DNA of 64,000 nucleotides from Ilyomonas sp963790435 (GTDB lineage: Bacteria; Bacteroidota; Bacteroidia; Chitinophagales; Chitinophagaceae), in the NCBI GenBank assembly GCA_963790435.1, contig CAWBOI010000001.1:1364001-1428000 (forward strand). The letters are read 5' to 3'. The notes under the pieces are model-generated. The model was not told the DNA's origin and did no database searches. It worked only from the letters and a program-made list of their open reading frames with translations. The first letter of the stretch is position 1, and every line of letters begins with the position of its first letter. The position numbers were made by a program, and so were the translations under genes. Below are positions 1-7,703 of the stretch, one piece after another.

Positions 1-1
1 T

Positions 2-535
2 CCTTTTGGCGTTGGTTATTCGGCAAGTAAATATGGCATTCGCGGTTTTTCGGAAGCTTTACGCGGCGAGTTGGCAAAGTATAAAAACATTCATGTGTGC
101 GATCTGTTTCCTGCCTTCTTAGACACGCCGGGCACACAACACGCAGGCAATTACACTGGCGTTGTTTTGAAGCCTGCACCACCAGTTTACGATCCGCAAA
201 AAGTGGCCCGTGCAATGGTAAAAATAGCGGTAAAACCAAAAGACGGAACTACAGTTGGAAGTGTTGCTACGCTGTTGCGACTGGCGCATTTTGTTTCACC
301 CAAACTAACGCGCAACTTCACGGCTTTGTTTATGCGCACTTACTTTAACCAGGCGGATACTGTGCCCGTAACCAGCGGAAACTTGTTTGAGCCGGTTGAC
401 TATGGAACGTCCATTTATGGCGGCTGGAATTCGCCCGCTGATGCGGCTGTGCGCAAGCAGCGATTGGTTGCAGCAGGTTTATTATTTGCTGGTGTTACGG
501 CTGGTTTGTGGATGATGAATAAAAAGAAAAAGTGA
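2..535 (+). CDS. SDR family oxidoreductase, 3' part
   Basis: This is the C-terminal part, about 177 residues, of a short-chain dehydrogenase/reductase whose start lies before the window. Translation from base 2 gives the catalytic YSASK signature (the YxxxK pair) about six residues in, then the usual GIRGFSEALRGEL helix. The Rossmann nucleotide-binding half is missing because of the window edge. Family members reduce or oxidise small carbonyl or alcohol substrates with NAD(P)H; the substrate cannot be told. The C-terminus ends in a hydrophobic stretch followed by KKKK, so the protein is probably membrane-anchored. It converges on a decayed two-component locus only 5 bp away. Confidence 0.85.
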   Translation, partial: PFGVGYSASKYGIRGFSEALRGELAKYKNIHVCDLFPAFLDTPGTQHAGNYTGVVLKPAPPVYDPQKVARAMVKIAVKPKDGTTVGSVATLLRLAHFVSPKLTRNFTALFMRTYFNQADTVPVTSGNLFEPVDYGTSIYGGWNSPADAAVRKQRLVAAGLLFAGVTAGLWMMNKKKK

Positions 536-539
536 GACT

Positions 540-1692
540 TTAAAAACTTAATTCTAACGGCAGTCTCACTTCGGCTTTTGTACCTTCTGATAAATCGAAT
601 AATGTGATTGCGGCATTTGTATTTTTTAGCCTGTTGATAATGTCAATACGGGTATGGGTTATCTTTAAACCAAGCGATTTCTTTTCTGTGCTTTCTACTT
701 CTTCTTTTGCTTTTGTGTAACCTCTGCCAATACCATTGTCTTCAACAGTACAGATCAGCATGTTGCCTTCGCTTTGAATTTTAATAATGATTTTCCCTTC
801 GCTGTTCTTCTTTGTTAGTCCATGCCAGATGCTATTTTCAACAAAAGGTTGCAGAATGAGCGGAGGAATTAATGTATTGTCTTTGTCAATATCATCAGCT
901 ACTTGTATCTCATAAGTAAACTTGTTTTTCATACGCAAAGTTTCCAACTGCATATAAAGTTCTAAGGCTTTTAAATCATCGGTTAAGCTTACTTCTTTTT
1001 GTTCCGAATTTTCTAAAATCAAACGCATGAGTTTGGCAAATTTGGTAAGATATTCATCCGCTTTTTGCATATCATTTTTCATCATAAAGTCGCCGATGGA
1101 ATTAAGCGAATTAAAAATGAAATGCGGGTTCATCTGTGCACGCAAGGCTTTCATTTCAGTGTCGGTAATTTGTTGTTTAAATCTGATGTCGCGGTTGCGT
1201 TTGTAAAAAACAAAGCCGCTGATACCGGCTAAGAATAAAAACCCAGCGCCTGCTATGGTTGCATTTTTTGTAATGCTCTGTTGTTGAATTTGCACGGTTG
1301 CTAAGGCTTGCTGTTTGTTATTGGCGGCTTTTACAGAATCCTGTGTTTTATTGAAGCCATATTGCATTTCAAGACGAGTTAATGATTGCTTTGTTTCATC
1401 ATTCAACAAGCTGTCGTGCATGGGTTGATACTGTTCATAATAAGCAAGCGCTTTCTTCATGTTGCCGTTAGCTTTCTACAAATCAGCTAACGTTCCTCAA
1501 GCTTGTATTTCCAATTGCCGCATATTCGTTTTTTGACTTAATTGTAATGCATGTTGTGCATACTTTCCAGCGGCGTTATAATCTTTTAAATCAATGTAAG
1601 TTTCAGCAAGATTTATTAAGCCTACTACCAAAATACTTATAAAATTATACTTATCTGCCAGTGCTATTCCTTTTTCCAAATCATCTTTTACC
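540..1692 (-). pseudogene. remnant of a TPR/LytS-type sensor histidine kinase
   Basis: One reading frame runs from about 1692 down to 540 and encodes tetratricopeptide helices, a transmembrane segment, then a His_kinase/HATPase module of the LytS/YehU type. Visible landmarks are NPHFIFNSLNSI (phospho-acceptor region), QPFVENSIWHGL (N box) and DNGIGRG (G box). The frame is cut by two in-frame stops, TGA at 1497-1499 and TAG at 1476-1478, with recognisable TPR sequence on both sides. The 5' half is absent: the frame is joined near 1690 to a truncated response regulator. A downstream product starting at 1460 (306 aa) would still hold the membrane segment and catalytic core, so residual activity is possible but unlikely to be regulated normally. 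Confidence 0.8.
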
Positions 1693-1881
1693 GGTTTTAT
1701 CGTTGAGCTGAACATCAAGAAAAACAAGATCGGGCTGCAGTTGTTGAATACCCGTTACACCTTCTTCCACCGATTGAAAAGAAGAGAGCAGTTGAATAGT
1801 GGATTTGTGATATTGGGCTAAGAGGTAACTTAACGTATTAATGCAGTGTTGTTCATCATCAATAATAATTGCGGTAATCAT
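1681..1881 (-). pseudogene. LytT-like response regulator, receiver fragment
   Basis: The ATG at 1881 opens a receiver domain with the acidic pair IIIDDEQHC and the phospho-acceptor strand DLVFLDVQL. After about 63 residues the homology stops at DKTG and the frame ends at a TGA at 1681, already inside the kinase sequence. The rest of the receiver and the whole LytTR DNA-binding domain are missing. The simplest reading is a deletion that removed the 3' two thirds of the regulator and the 5' half of the adjacent kinase gene. Confidence 0.75.
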
Positions 1882-1941
1882 TGTATTCAATGTAGGATGA
1901 CACGCAATATACAGCAATTGATGGTTGCCATTAGGTAATCA

Positions 1942-1971
1942 GCTGTACGAAGTCTGGAGACTTCGTACAGC
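1942..1971. repeat. 30-bp near-perfect palindrome
   Basis: Two 14-base arms (GCTGTACGAAGTCT and its complement) surround a 2-base GG centre. It lies in the 164-bp gap between the dead LytT fragment and the ABC ATPase. There is no T-run after it on either strand, so it is not a standard terminator. The remainder of the gap is short AGCT- and CTCAC-rich words with no gene. Confidence 0.75.
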
Positions 1972-2045
1972 CATTAACGTATAGCCGTTAAACATCAATT
2001 TATCACTCACAGACCAAAGCTCACCACTCGCAGCTAACAAACTCA

Positions 2046-2723
2046 TCACACCAATATATTCTGTGTTACCGTTTGCCCATCGAGCATACGAATAATGCGA
2101 TGGCTGTAACGGGCATCGTGTTCGCTATGCGTTACCATTACGATGGTTGTGCCATGTTCGTTTAGTTCAGTAAGTAATTCCATTACTTCATTACCGTTGT
2201 TGCTGTCTAAGTTTCCGGTAGGTTCATCAGCCAATATTAATTTGGGATGATTCACTACCGCACGAGCCACTGCCACGCGCTGCTGCTGACCGCCTGAAAG
2301 CTGCTGTGGATAATGGTTTCGGCGGTGCATGATCTGCACTTTATCCAAAACTGCTTCTACACGTTTTTTGCGCTCGTCGGCTTTTACGCCGGTATAAATT
2401 AAGGGCAGTTCAACATTTTCAAATACGGTCAGTTCATCAATCAAATTAAAACTCTGAAACACAAAACCAATGTTGTGCTTGCGCAAATCGGCACGCTTGC
2501 GTTCATTGAAATGCGCCACTTCAATACCGTTAAAAACAAAGCTGCCTTTATCGGGGTCATCCAACAAACCAAGAATGTTTAACAACGTTGATTTGCCACA
2601 ACCCGAAGGCCCCATTACGGCAACGAATTCTCCTTCTTTTACTTCAAGCGTTAGTTTGTTCAGGGCAACGGTTTCTACTTCTTCCGTGCGATAGACTTTT
2701 TCTAATTCGGTAATTTTTATCAT
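2046..2723 (-). CDS. ABC transporter ATP-binding protein, MacB/LolD type
   Basis: A 225-residue ATPase with Walker A GPSGCGKST (residues 38-46), signature LSGGQQQRVAVARA and Walker B LILADEPT followed by GNLDS. This pattern is typical of the MacB/LolD/FtsE branch, which powers mechanotransmission-type permeases for export of peptides, drugs or lipoproteins. I chose the ATG at 2723 because the protein family begins MIKI...; a longer frame from 2783 would translate a 42-bp palindrome. The adaptor gene lies just upstream on the same strand. No FtsX/MacB permease follows, which is unusual for this family. Confidence 0.88.
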   Translation of the reverse strand: MIKITELEKVYRTEEVETVALNKLTLEVKEGEFVAVMGPSGCGKSTLLNILGLLDDPDKGSFVFNGIEVAHFNERKRADLRKHNIGFVFQSFNLIDELTVFENVELPLIYTGVKADERKKRVEAVLDKVQIMHRRNHYPQQLSGGQQQRVAVARAVVNHPKLILADEPTGNLDSNNGNEVMELLTELNEHGTTIVMVTHSEHDARYSHRIIRMLDGQTVTQNILV

Positions 2724-2744
2724 GGCGATTGTTTTGAGTTTTGC

Positions 2745-2786
2745 GCTTTGAGCTGCCATCCGCCGCGGCGGATGGCAGCTCAAAGC
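2745..2786. repeat. 42-bp perfect palindrome without a loop
   Basis: The sequence is self-complementary from 2745 to 2786 with its centre at CCGCGG. The arms read GCTTTGAGCTGCCATCCGCC outward to inward. It lies just upstream of the ABC ATPase start, within the same transcription unit as the adaptor gene. Perfect palindromes of this length are normally unstable, so it is either recent or an active repeat. Confidence 0.9.
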
Positions 2787-2828
2787 CTGGTTTGTTTTTG
2801 TACTAAAAAACGATTTGGTAATTCTATT

Positions 2829-2867
2829 TCATTACTTGTAGCTTACAGCTAACAGCTTGTAGCTTGC
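2829..2867. repeat. AGCT-word intergenic tract
   Basis: The gap between adaptor and ATPase holds a run of degenerate units around AGCTT and ACAGCTAACAGCT. The same word family recurs at 10702-10811, 14890-14925 and 43131-43203, where it forms imperfect hairpins. Confidence 0.5.
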
Positions 2868-2870
2868 TTA

Positions 2871-4124
2871 CTATTTATTCAAAATTAATTCCTGCATTTT
2901 ATCGTAATTGTCGTAGCTGCTGGTTACTACTTTATCGCCGGGTTGCAGGCCACTGAGCACTTCATAGTAATCGGTGTTTTGTCTACCCAACTGAATGTCT
3001 TTGCGCACTGCCATCTTACCATCAGGCGCTACTTTAAAAATCCAGTTGCCGCCGGTTTGCTGGTAGAAGCCACCTTTCGGAACCAGCACTGCCTGCGTTT
3101 CATCACTCAATGCAAGCAGTATCTGCAAAGTCTGACCACGGCGGATGCCCTTAGGCACTTCGCTTTCAAACGCCATATCCACCTGAAAGCGACCATTGGT
3201 TACCTGTGTGTAAACCTTTTTGATCACGAGCGAGTAATCTTTATCGGCAAAAGTAAACTTGCCTTTCAGCCCGTTATAAACCTGCGAAATGTAATGTTCA
3301 TCAACATCAACACGCACTTTAAAGCCGCTCAAAACATCAATCTGACCAAGCCGTTCGCCTTTGTTTTTGTTTTGCCCGATTTCTGCATCCAATGAAGTTA
3401 ACTGACCATCAACCGGCGCACGAACAATTAAATCGCCTACCTTCTGCCGCATTACGGAAAGTGCATTCTGCGAGCCTTGATACGACTGTTGTGCCTGCGC
3501 TAATTGTTGCTTGGTTGAAGCGCTATCCTGGTTTAACAACTGCTGTGTAAGCTTTCTTTTTGCCACTGCATAATTGTATTTATTCAACGCCTGCTGGTAA
3601 TCCTGCAAGCCAATCGCTTTCTGGTCGTACAAGCGTTTGTTCAGTTCATACACGCGCTGCGCTTCTTTCAAATCGTTCTCTACATCCGTCATCTGGTTCA
3701 GCTTTGACGTGGTGTTTTGCAGGGCGGCGTTGCGGGCAATCTGCATTTGCGTAAGCAGGTTGTAAACCGATGTTTCCTGGTTCACGAGGCTCAATTCCAA
3801 ATCGGTGTTGGAGAGGCGCATTATTGGTTGTCCTTTCTTCATTACCGTTCCATCTTCCACATATTTTTCCTCCACTCTCCCGCCTTCCATGGCATCTAAA
3901 TAAATGGTTGAAATGGGCATCACCACACCATTCACAGGAATGGTTACCTGAAACGGTCCTTTGGTTACTTCATTGATTGTTATGCGGTCGGTTTGTACAT
4001 TCAGCTTGCTTCCGCCTGCGGTAAAATAAATGCTCCCTGTAATGAGCAACACAATGGCCATAATGCCTGCAATGGTTAGTATCCTTTTCGTTGTCCAAGT
4101 CTTTTTTTGTATCGCTCTGTCCAC
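2871..4124 (-). CDS. HlyD/MacA-family periplasmic adaptor subunit
   Basis: A 417-residue membrane-fusion protein. An N-terminal transmembrane anchor (about residues 15-33) is followed by a barrel-sandwich half, a long coiled-coil hairpin rich in Gln, Leu and Lys (about 110-225), the second lipoyl half with IVRAPVDGQL, and beta-barrel/C-terminal domains. Such adaptors bridge an inner-membrane ABC or RND pump to a TolC-like channel. The next gene downstream is a MacB-type ATPase, which points to a MacAB-like exporter, but the permease and outer-membrane channel are not here. The divergent NtrC-type pair starting at 4906 is the likely regulator. Confidence 0.88.
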   Translation of the reverse strand: MDRAIQKKTWTTKRILTIAGIMAIVLLITGSIYFTAGGSKLNVQTDRITINEVTKGPFQVTIPVNGVVMPISTIYLDAMEGGRVEEKYVEDGTVMKKGQPIMRLSNTDLELSLVNQETSVYNLLTQMQIARNAALQNTTSKLNQMTDVENDLKEAQRVYELNKRLYDQKAIGLQDYQQALNKYNYAVAKRKLTQQLLNQDSASTKQQLAQAQQSYQGSQNALSVMRQKVGDLIVRAPVDGQLTSLDAEIGQNKNKGERLGQIDVLSGFKVRVDVDEHYISQVYNGLKGKFTFADKDYSLVIKKVYTQVTNGRFQVDMAFESEVPKGIRRGQTLQILLALSDETQAVLVPKGGFYQQTGGNWIFKVAPDGKMAVRKDIQLGRQNTDYYEVLSGLQPGDKVVTSSYDNYDKMQELILNK

Positions 4125-4169
4125 AGCTTGTTCTTTTGTTTTTATTGAAAAATGATTCGTTGATTCCCT

Positions 4170-4352
4170 TTATCTGAATTTTAGGGAAAGGATATTAACA
4201 ATACTAAAATTAGTGCCCGTAACGGTTTGTGATGAAGATGTACATTTATTGCTACAAACTCTTTTTTGCCGTTGTATATGAACCAGCAAAACGCAGGTAA
4301 GGGTTACAAAAGCAACAATATTTACAGCGATTATATTTCTTATGTTCAGCAT
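4170..4352 (-). CDS. possible 60-residue single-pass membrane protein
   Basis: A short frame from the ATG at 4352 has one hydrophobic segment (NIIAVNIVAFVTLTCVLL) and a basic, Ser/Thr-rich tail with two cysteines. I do not recognise it. It lies between the adaptor gene and the promoter-like elements at 4434-4529, on the same strand as the adaptor. It could be a small leader protein of the efflux unit or a chance frame. Confidence 0.25.
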   Translation of the reverse strand: MLNIRNIIAVNIVAFVTLTCVLLVHIQRQKRVCSNKCTSSSQTVTGTNFSIVNILSLKFR

Positions 4353-4374
4353 AGTGGTATGTTTTTGTTTTTCT

Positions 4375-4400
4375 AAAAAATCCCGGTGTAGAAACACGGG
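4375..4400 (-). terminator. hairpin plus T-run, possible attenuator
   Basis: On the minus strand CCCGTGT, a short loop and ACACCGGG (one bulged base) are followed by ATTTTTT. This has the form of an intrinsic terminator. No gene ends just before it; instead it lies about 35 bp downstream of a sigma-54-like element, so it could attenuate transcription toward the adaptor gene. Confidence 0.5.
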
Positions 4401-4433
4401 AACAATTGCACATGATTGAATCGCCTTTGTATT

Positions 4434-4449
4434 TGAAAGAGAAGTGCCA
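4434..4449 (-). promoter_or_regulatory. weak sigma-54 -24/-12-like element
   Basis: Read on the minus strand the site is TGGCAC, five bases, TTTCA. The -24 half is perfect and the spacing is right, but the -12 half should be TTGCA/TTGCT. It faces the adaptor/ABC genes. Its credibility comes mainly from the NtrC-type regulator encoded next door and from the phased repeats just upstream. Confidence 0.3.
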
Positions 4450-4502
4450 ACTGCCACTGCTATTGATAATCAATATCTTAACTTTATAATTTATATTCTC
4501 AC

Positions 4503-4529
4503 TGTACGCAAGTGTACGAACAGTGTACG
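4503..4529. promoter_or_regulatory. three phased TGTACG repeats, possible activator site
   Basis: TGTACG occurs at 4503, 4513 and 4524, so the starts are 10 and 11 bp apart, one helical turn each. The cluster is about 55-95 bp upstream of the sigma-54-like element on the minus strand, a normal distance for an NtrC-type enhancer. It is also in the shared upstream region of the regulator gene itself. The rest of the 4353-4905 gap holds one CAAAAACAAAC copy at 4597 and no convincing gene. Confidence 0.4.
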
Positions 4530-4852
4530 GTTTTGATACAGTGGAATATAATAAAAAGACAAGTCTTTATTTTGCTTCATACTTGTATTAAACGGGCAAA
4601 AACAAACCGTTTCTCTAAATGCGTTTACTTTTGTTTTTATGGACATTTCGGACATATAAATACAGCAGGAAATCCGTTTATTCCAAAAAAGGGGCAAAAC
4701 CAAAAGCCATCGCGTGGCAACGGTTACTCTTTGTTTTTTAAAATAAAACACGATGGGTATAAATAGCCATCTACTTTGATTTATCTTTTACCACTTATCT
4801 CATACAATTGCCACTTATGGTTAACAAACAGCATTGATTTGTAACCTTTTGC

Positions 4853-4860
4853 TATGTTTG
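4853..4860 (+). promoter_or_regulatory. Bacteroidota -7 box candidate for the NtrC-type gene
   Basis: TATGTTTG matches the TAnnTTTG -7 consensus of the phylum's primary sigma factor, 45 bp before the ATG at 4906. TTG-like -33 candidates lie at 4834-4841, closer than the usual spacing, so only the -7 box is supported. Confidence 0.35.
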
Positions 4861-4905
4861 TACGTTATAAGTTGCTATTCACTGATTTATATTTATTGAT
4901 ACCCC

Positions 4906-6267
4906 ATGAGTCTAAAAAAATGTTCGATACTGGCAGTGGACGATGATGCCGATGTGCTCATTGCCGTGCGCATGTTGCTGAAAAATGAAGTTCAAAAAAT
5001 TGTAGTAGAAAAAAACCCTGAAAACATTCCGGCTTTATTAAAGGATCATCAGTTTGATTTGCTTCTGCTGGATATGAATTTTAAGTCGAGCATCAACACG
5101 GGCAACGAGGGCTTGTACTGGCTGAAACGCGTAAAAATGATAAAACCAAACTTGCAGGTAATAATGATAACCGCGTATGCTGATATTGATCTTGCTGTGC
5201 GCTCGTTAAAAGAAGGCGCTTTTGATTTTATGGTGAAACCCTGGCACAACGAAAAGCTGGTAGCCACCATTGAAGACGCGCTTGAAAAAAACAACAAGCA
5301 ACAACGCGCCGACGCCCGCAACAATAAAGACAGCATCATAGGCAACGAGTTGCTTGGCGAAAGCGAAGTGATGCAGGACATCTTTTATAAAATAGAGAAG
5401 ATTGCACCCACAGATGCCAACATTTTAGTTTTAGGCGAAAACGGAACCGGCAAAGATTTAATTGCAAAAGCCATCCATCAAAAATCATTGCGGGCGAAGC
5501 ATCCTTATGTAAAAGTTGATGTTGGCGCGCTTACAGACAGCTTGTTTGAAAGCGAATTGTTCGGTCATAAAAAAGGTGCTTTTACTGATGCGCGTGAAGA
5601 CCGGGAAGGCAGGTTTGAAAGTGCCAACGGCGGTACTTTGTTTTTGGACGAAATTGGCAACATTTCGCTTACACAACAAGCCAAATTATTAAGCGTTTTG
5701 CAAAACAGAATGGTAACCAAATTGGGTTCCAATCAACCAACGCCAATTGATATCCGGTTGGTATGCGCTACCAATGTTACGCTTGCTGATCTGTCAAATG
5801 AGGCCCGTTTTCGCAAAGACTTAATCTATCGCATCAACACGGTTGAAATTACCGTTCCGCCGCTTCGCAAACGAAAGGAAGACATCCTTATGCTGGCAAA
5901 ACATTTTATCAATATCTATACTTCTAAATACATGAAGCCAACGCTTCAGTTAGATAAGGCAGCCGTTGATAAATTGGAATCGTATCATTATCCCGGCAAT
6001 GTGCGTGAGTTGCAATACACAATAGAACGCGCTGTCATTATGAGTGATGGCGAAGTGCTGCAAGGCAGAGACATTATCTTCTCTCCTATCGAATCGGCTC
6101 AGGTTACGGTATCAGTTGAAAATGAAGACAGCAACCTGGGCCATTTAGAAAAAAGTACCATTCTTCGTGTCATCGAAAAACATGGTGGCAACATTACAAA
6201 AGCCGCGAAGGAACTGGGTTTAACACGCACTGCTTTGTACAGAAGACTCTCCAAATATGACATATAA
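4906..6267 (+). CDS. NtrC-family sigma-54-dependent response regulator
   Basis: A 453-residue three-domain activator. The receiver (about 1-125) has acidic DDD at 12-14, phospho-acceptor Asp56 and conserved Lys111. The AAA+ domain (about 145-375) has Walker A GENGTGKD at 177-184, a GAFTDA version of the sigma-54-contacting GAFTGA loop at 224-229, and Walker B FLDEI at 246-250. The C-terminal Fis-type helix-turn-helix contains NITKAAKELGLTRTALYRRL. It should bind upstream activating sites and open sigma-54 promoters on phosphorylation. The kinase gene overlaps its 3' end by 11 bp, and the efflux genes are divergent, so these are the likely partner and target. Confidence 0.93.
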   Translation: MSLKKCSILAVDDDADVLIAVRMLLKNEVQKIVVEKNPENIPALLKDHQFDLLLLDMNFKSSINTGNEGLYWLKRVKMIKPNLQVIMITAYADIDLAVRSLKEGAFDFMVKPWHNEKLVATIEDALEKNNKQQRADARNNKDSIIGNELLGESEVMQDIFYKIEKIAPTDANILVLGENGTGKDLIAKAIHQKSLRAKHPYVKVDVGALTDSLFESELFGHKKGAFTDAREDREGRFESANGGTLFLDEIGNISLTQQAKLLSVLQNRMVTKLGSNQPTPIDIRLVCATNVTLADLSNEARFRKDLIYRINTVEITVPPLRKRKEDILMLAKHFINIYTSKYMKPTLQLDKAAVDKLESYHYPGNVRELQYTIERAVIMSDGEVLQGRDIIFSPIESAQVTVSVENEDSNLGHLEKSTILRVIEKHGGNITKAAKELGLTRTALYRRLSKYDI

Positions 6268-7600
6268 GAAATACGAGTTCAGCATTCTTTTGCGCGTGCT
6301 TCTCCTGTTTGCGGTGCTCTGTGGAGAGTCGTATTTTTTGTTGAGCAAACAATATGGGTATGCGCTCATTCTGTTGCCAGTTGTAGTGGTTCAGGTCATC
6401 AATTTTTATTTGTATCACAAACGCGCGCAGCGCGAAGTGGAAGAGTTTATTGAAGCCATTCAGTACCGCGATTTTTCGCGCCATTTCAACGTAAAATTAG
6501 CGCCCGCAGGTTTGCAGCCTTTGCGCCATGGATTCAATGAAATTAACAGCGCATTCAAACAAATTTCCCGCGAAAAAGAAACACAATATCAGTATTTACA
6601 AAAGTTGCTGGAGTTGGTGAACACCGGCATTTTATCGTACGATGTAGAAGACGGCAAAGTAATCTGGATGAATGAAGCATTGAAGAATTTATTAAATATT
6701 CCTTATCTGCGCACTATCGAATCGCTCAACAGAAAAGAAGCGGCACTCTGTTCCCAAATCATTCATTTAAAACCCGGCGAAACGCTCATTACCGAAGCGC
6801 ACCCCGAAAAGGTTACGATCAAAATTTTGTTATCGGCCACTGCTTTTGAAACAGAAGGAAGAACGTACAAACTCATTGCGTTTCAAAACATCAATGAAGC
6901 ATTGGACGAAACGGAAAACAATGCGTGGCAAAAATTATTGCGTGTGCTTACACACGAAATTATGAACTCGATAGCACCCATTTCTTCTTTAGCTGGAATG
7001 CTGAAAGACAGGCTGCATCAGTCTTTGCCGCAATTAACTAATGACGACGGCTCGGTTGATGATTTACAAACCGGCATTGACACTATACACCGCAGAAGCG
7101 AAAATTTATTGAAGTTTGTTGATACTTATCGCAACTTAAACCGCATTCAAACTCTTAGCTTAACAACGGCTTATGTAAGAGATGTGTTTGAAAATTTATA
7201 TCAACTGATGGAACCCACTTTAGATGCCAAGCACATTGAGCTTGACATTATTTTAAAAGATACTTCTTTGCAGTTGGAAGCCGATATTAACTTAGTTGAA
7301 CAAGTGCTTATTAACTTAGTTACCAACGCTATTGATGCTGTAAAAGAAAAAGCCGCTCCTGTTATTTCTTTAATCGGAACGGTAAACAGCAACAACAAAG
7401 TGATGATTAAAGTTACCGACAACGGCAAAGGCATGGATAAAGAAGTAATGGATAAAATTTTTATTCCTTTTTTTACTACAAAGAAAACCGGCAGCGGCAT
7501 TGGCTTAAGTCTTTGCAAGCAAATCATGCAACTGCACAAAGGCTCTGTTGCAGTGCAAAGCGCCGTGGGCGAAGGCACAACATTTACCCTTCAATTCTAA
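6257..7600 (+). CDS. NtrY-like sensor histidine kinase
   Basis: A 447-residue kinase translationally coupled to the NtrC-type regulator (ATG within its last codons). Two membrane segments at about 8-26 and 33-52 leave almost no periplasmic loop, so sensing is probably in or at the membrane. A HAMP-like linker and a PAS-like region (about 110-225) follow. The HisKA box holds VLTHEIMNSIAPISSL, and the ATPase has NLVTNAIDAV (N), DNGKGMD (G1) and GSGIGLSLCKQIM (G2). It should phosphorylate the regulator encoded at 4906. Confidence 0.92.
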   Translation: MTYKKYEFSILLRVLLLFAVLCGESYFLLSKQYGYALILLPVVVVQVINFYLYHKRAQREVEEFIEAIQYRDFSRHFNVKLAPAGLQPLRHGFNEINSAFKQISREKETQYQYLQKLLELVNTGILSYDVEDGKVIWMNEALKNLLNIPYLRTIESLNRKEAALCSQIIHLKPGETLITEAHPEKVTIKILLSATAFETEGRTYKLIAFQNINEALDETENNAWQKLLRVLTHEIMNSIAPISSLAGMLKDRLHQSLPQLTNDDGSVDDLQTGIDTIHRRSENLLKFVDTYRNLNRIQTLSLTTAYVRDVFENLYQLMEPTLDAKHIELDIILKDTSLQLEADINLVEQVLINLVTNAIDAVKEKAAPVISLIGTVNSNNKVMIKVTDNGKGMDKEVMDKIFIPFFTTKKTGSGIGLSLCKQIMQLHKGSVAVQSAVGEGTTFTLQF

Positions 7601-7703
7601 GTTTGGTTTTGCCTGAAAATTAATTTTCGCTTAAGATGTTTTCCTTCCTTATCATTCCATACACTACTTAATTACTTTTAGGCTGTCTTAGTCATTAAAA
7701 TAT

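Noticed and set aside
71..535. Complete small protein starting at the TTG at 71
   Set aside because: The same frame is open to the window start and encodes the SDR YSASK motif before position 71, so the gene is merely cut by the edge.
2724..2783. Longer N-terminus for the ABC ATPase
   Set aside because: The extra 20 codons translate the palindrome and do not match the family. The ATG at 2723 gives the conserved start.
4491..4766. Overlapping open frames of about 85 codons on both strands
   Set aside because: Neither frame has domain-like composition or a start context, and they mirror each other. The stretch is better explained as regulatory spacer.
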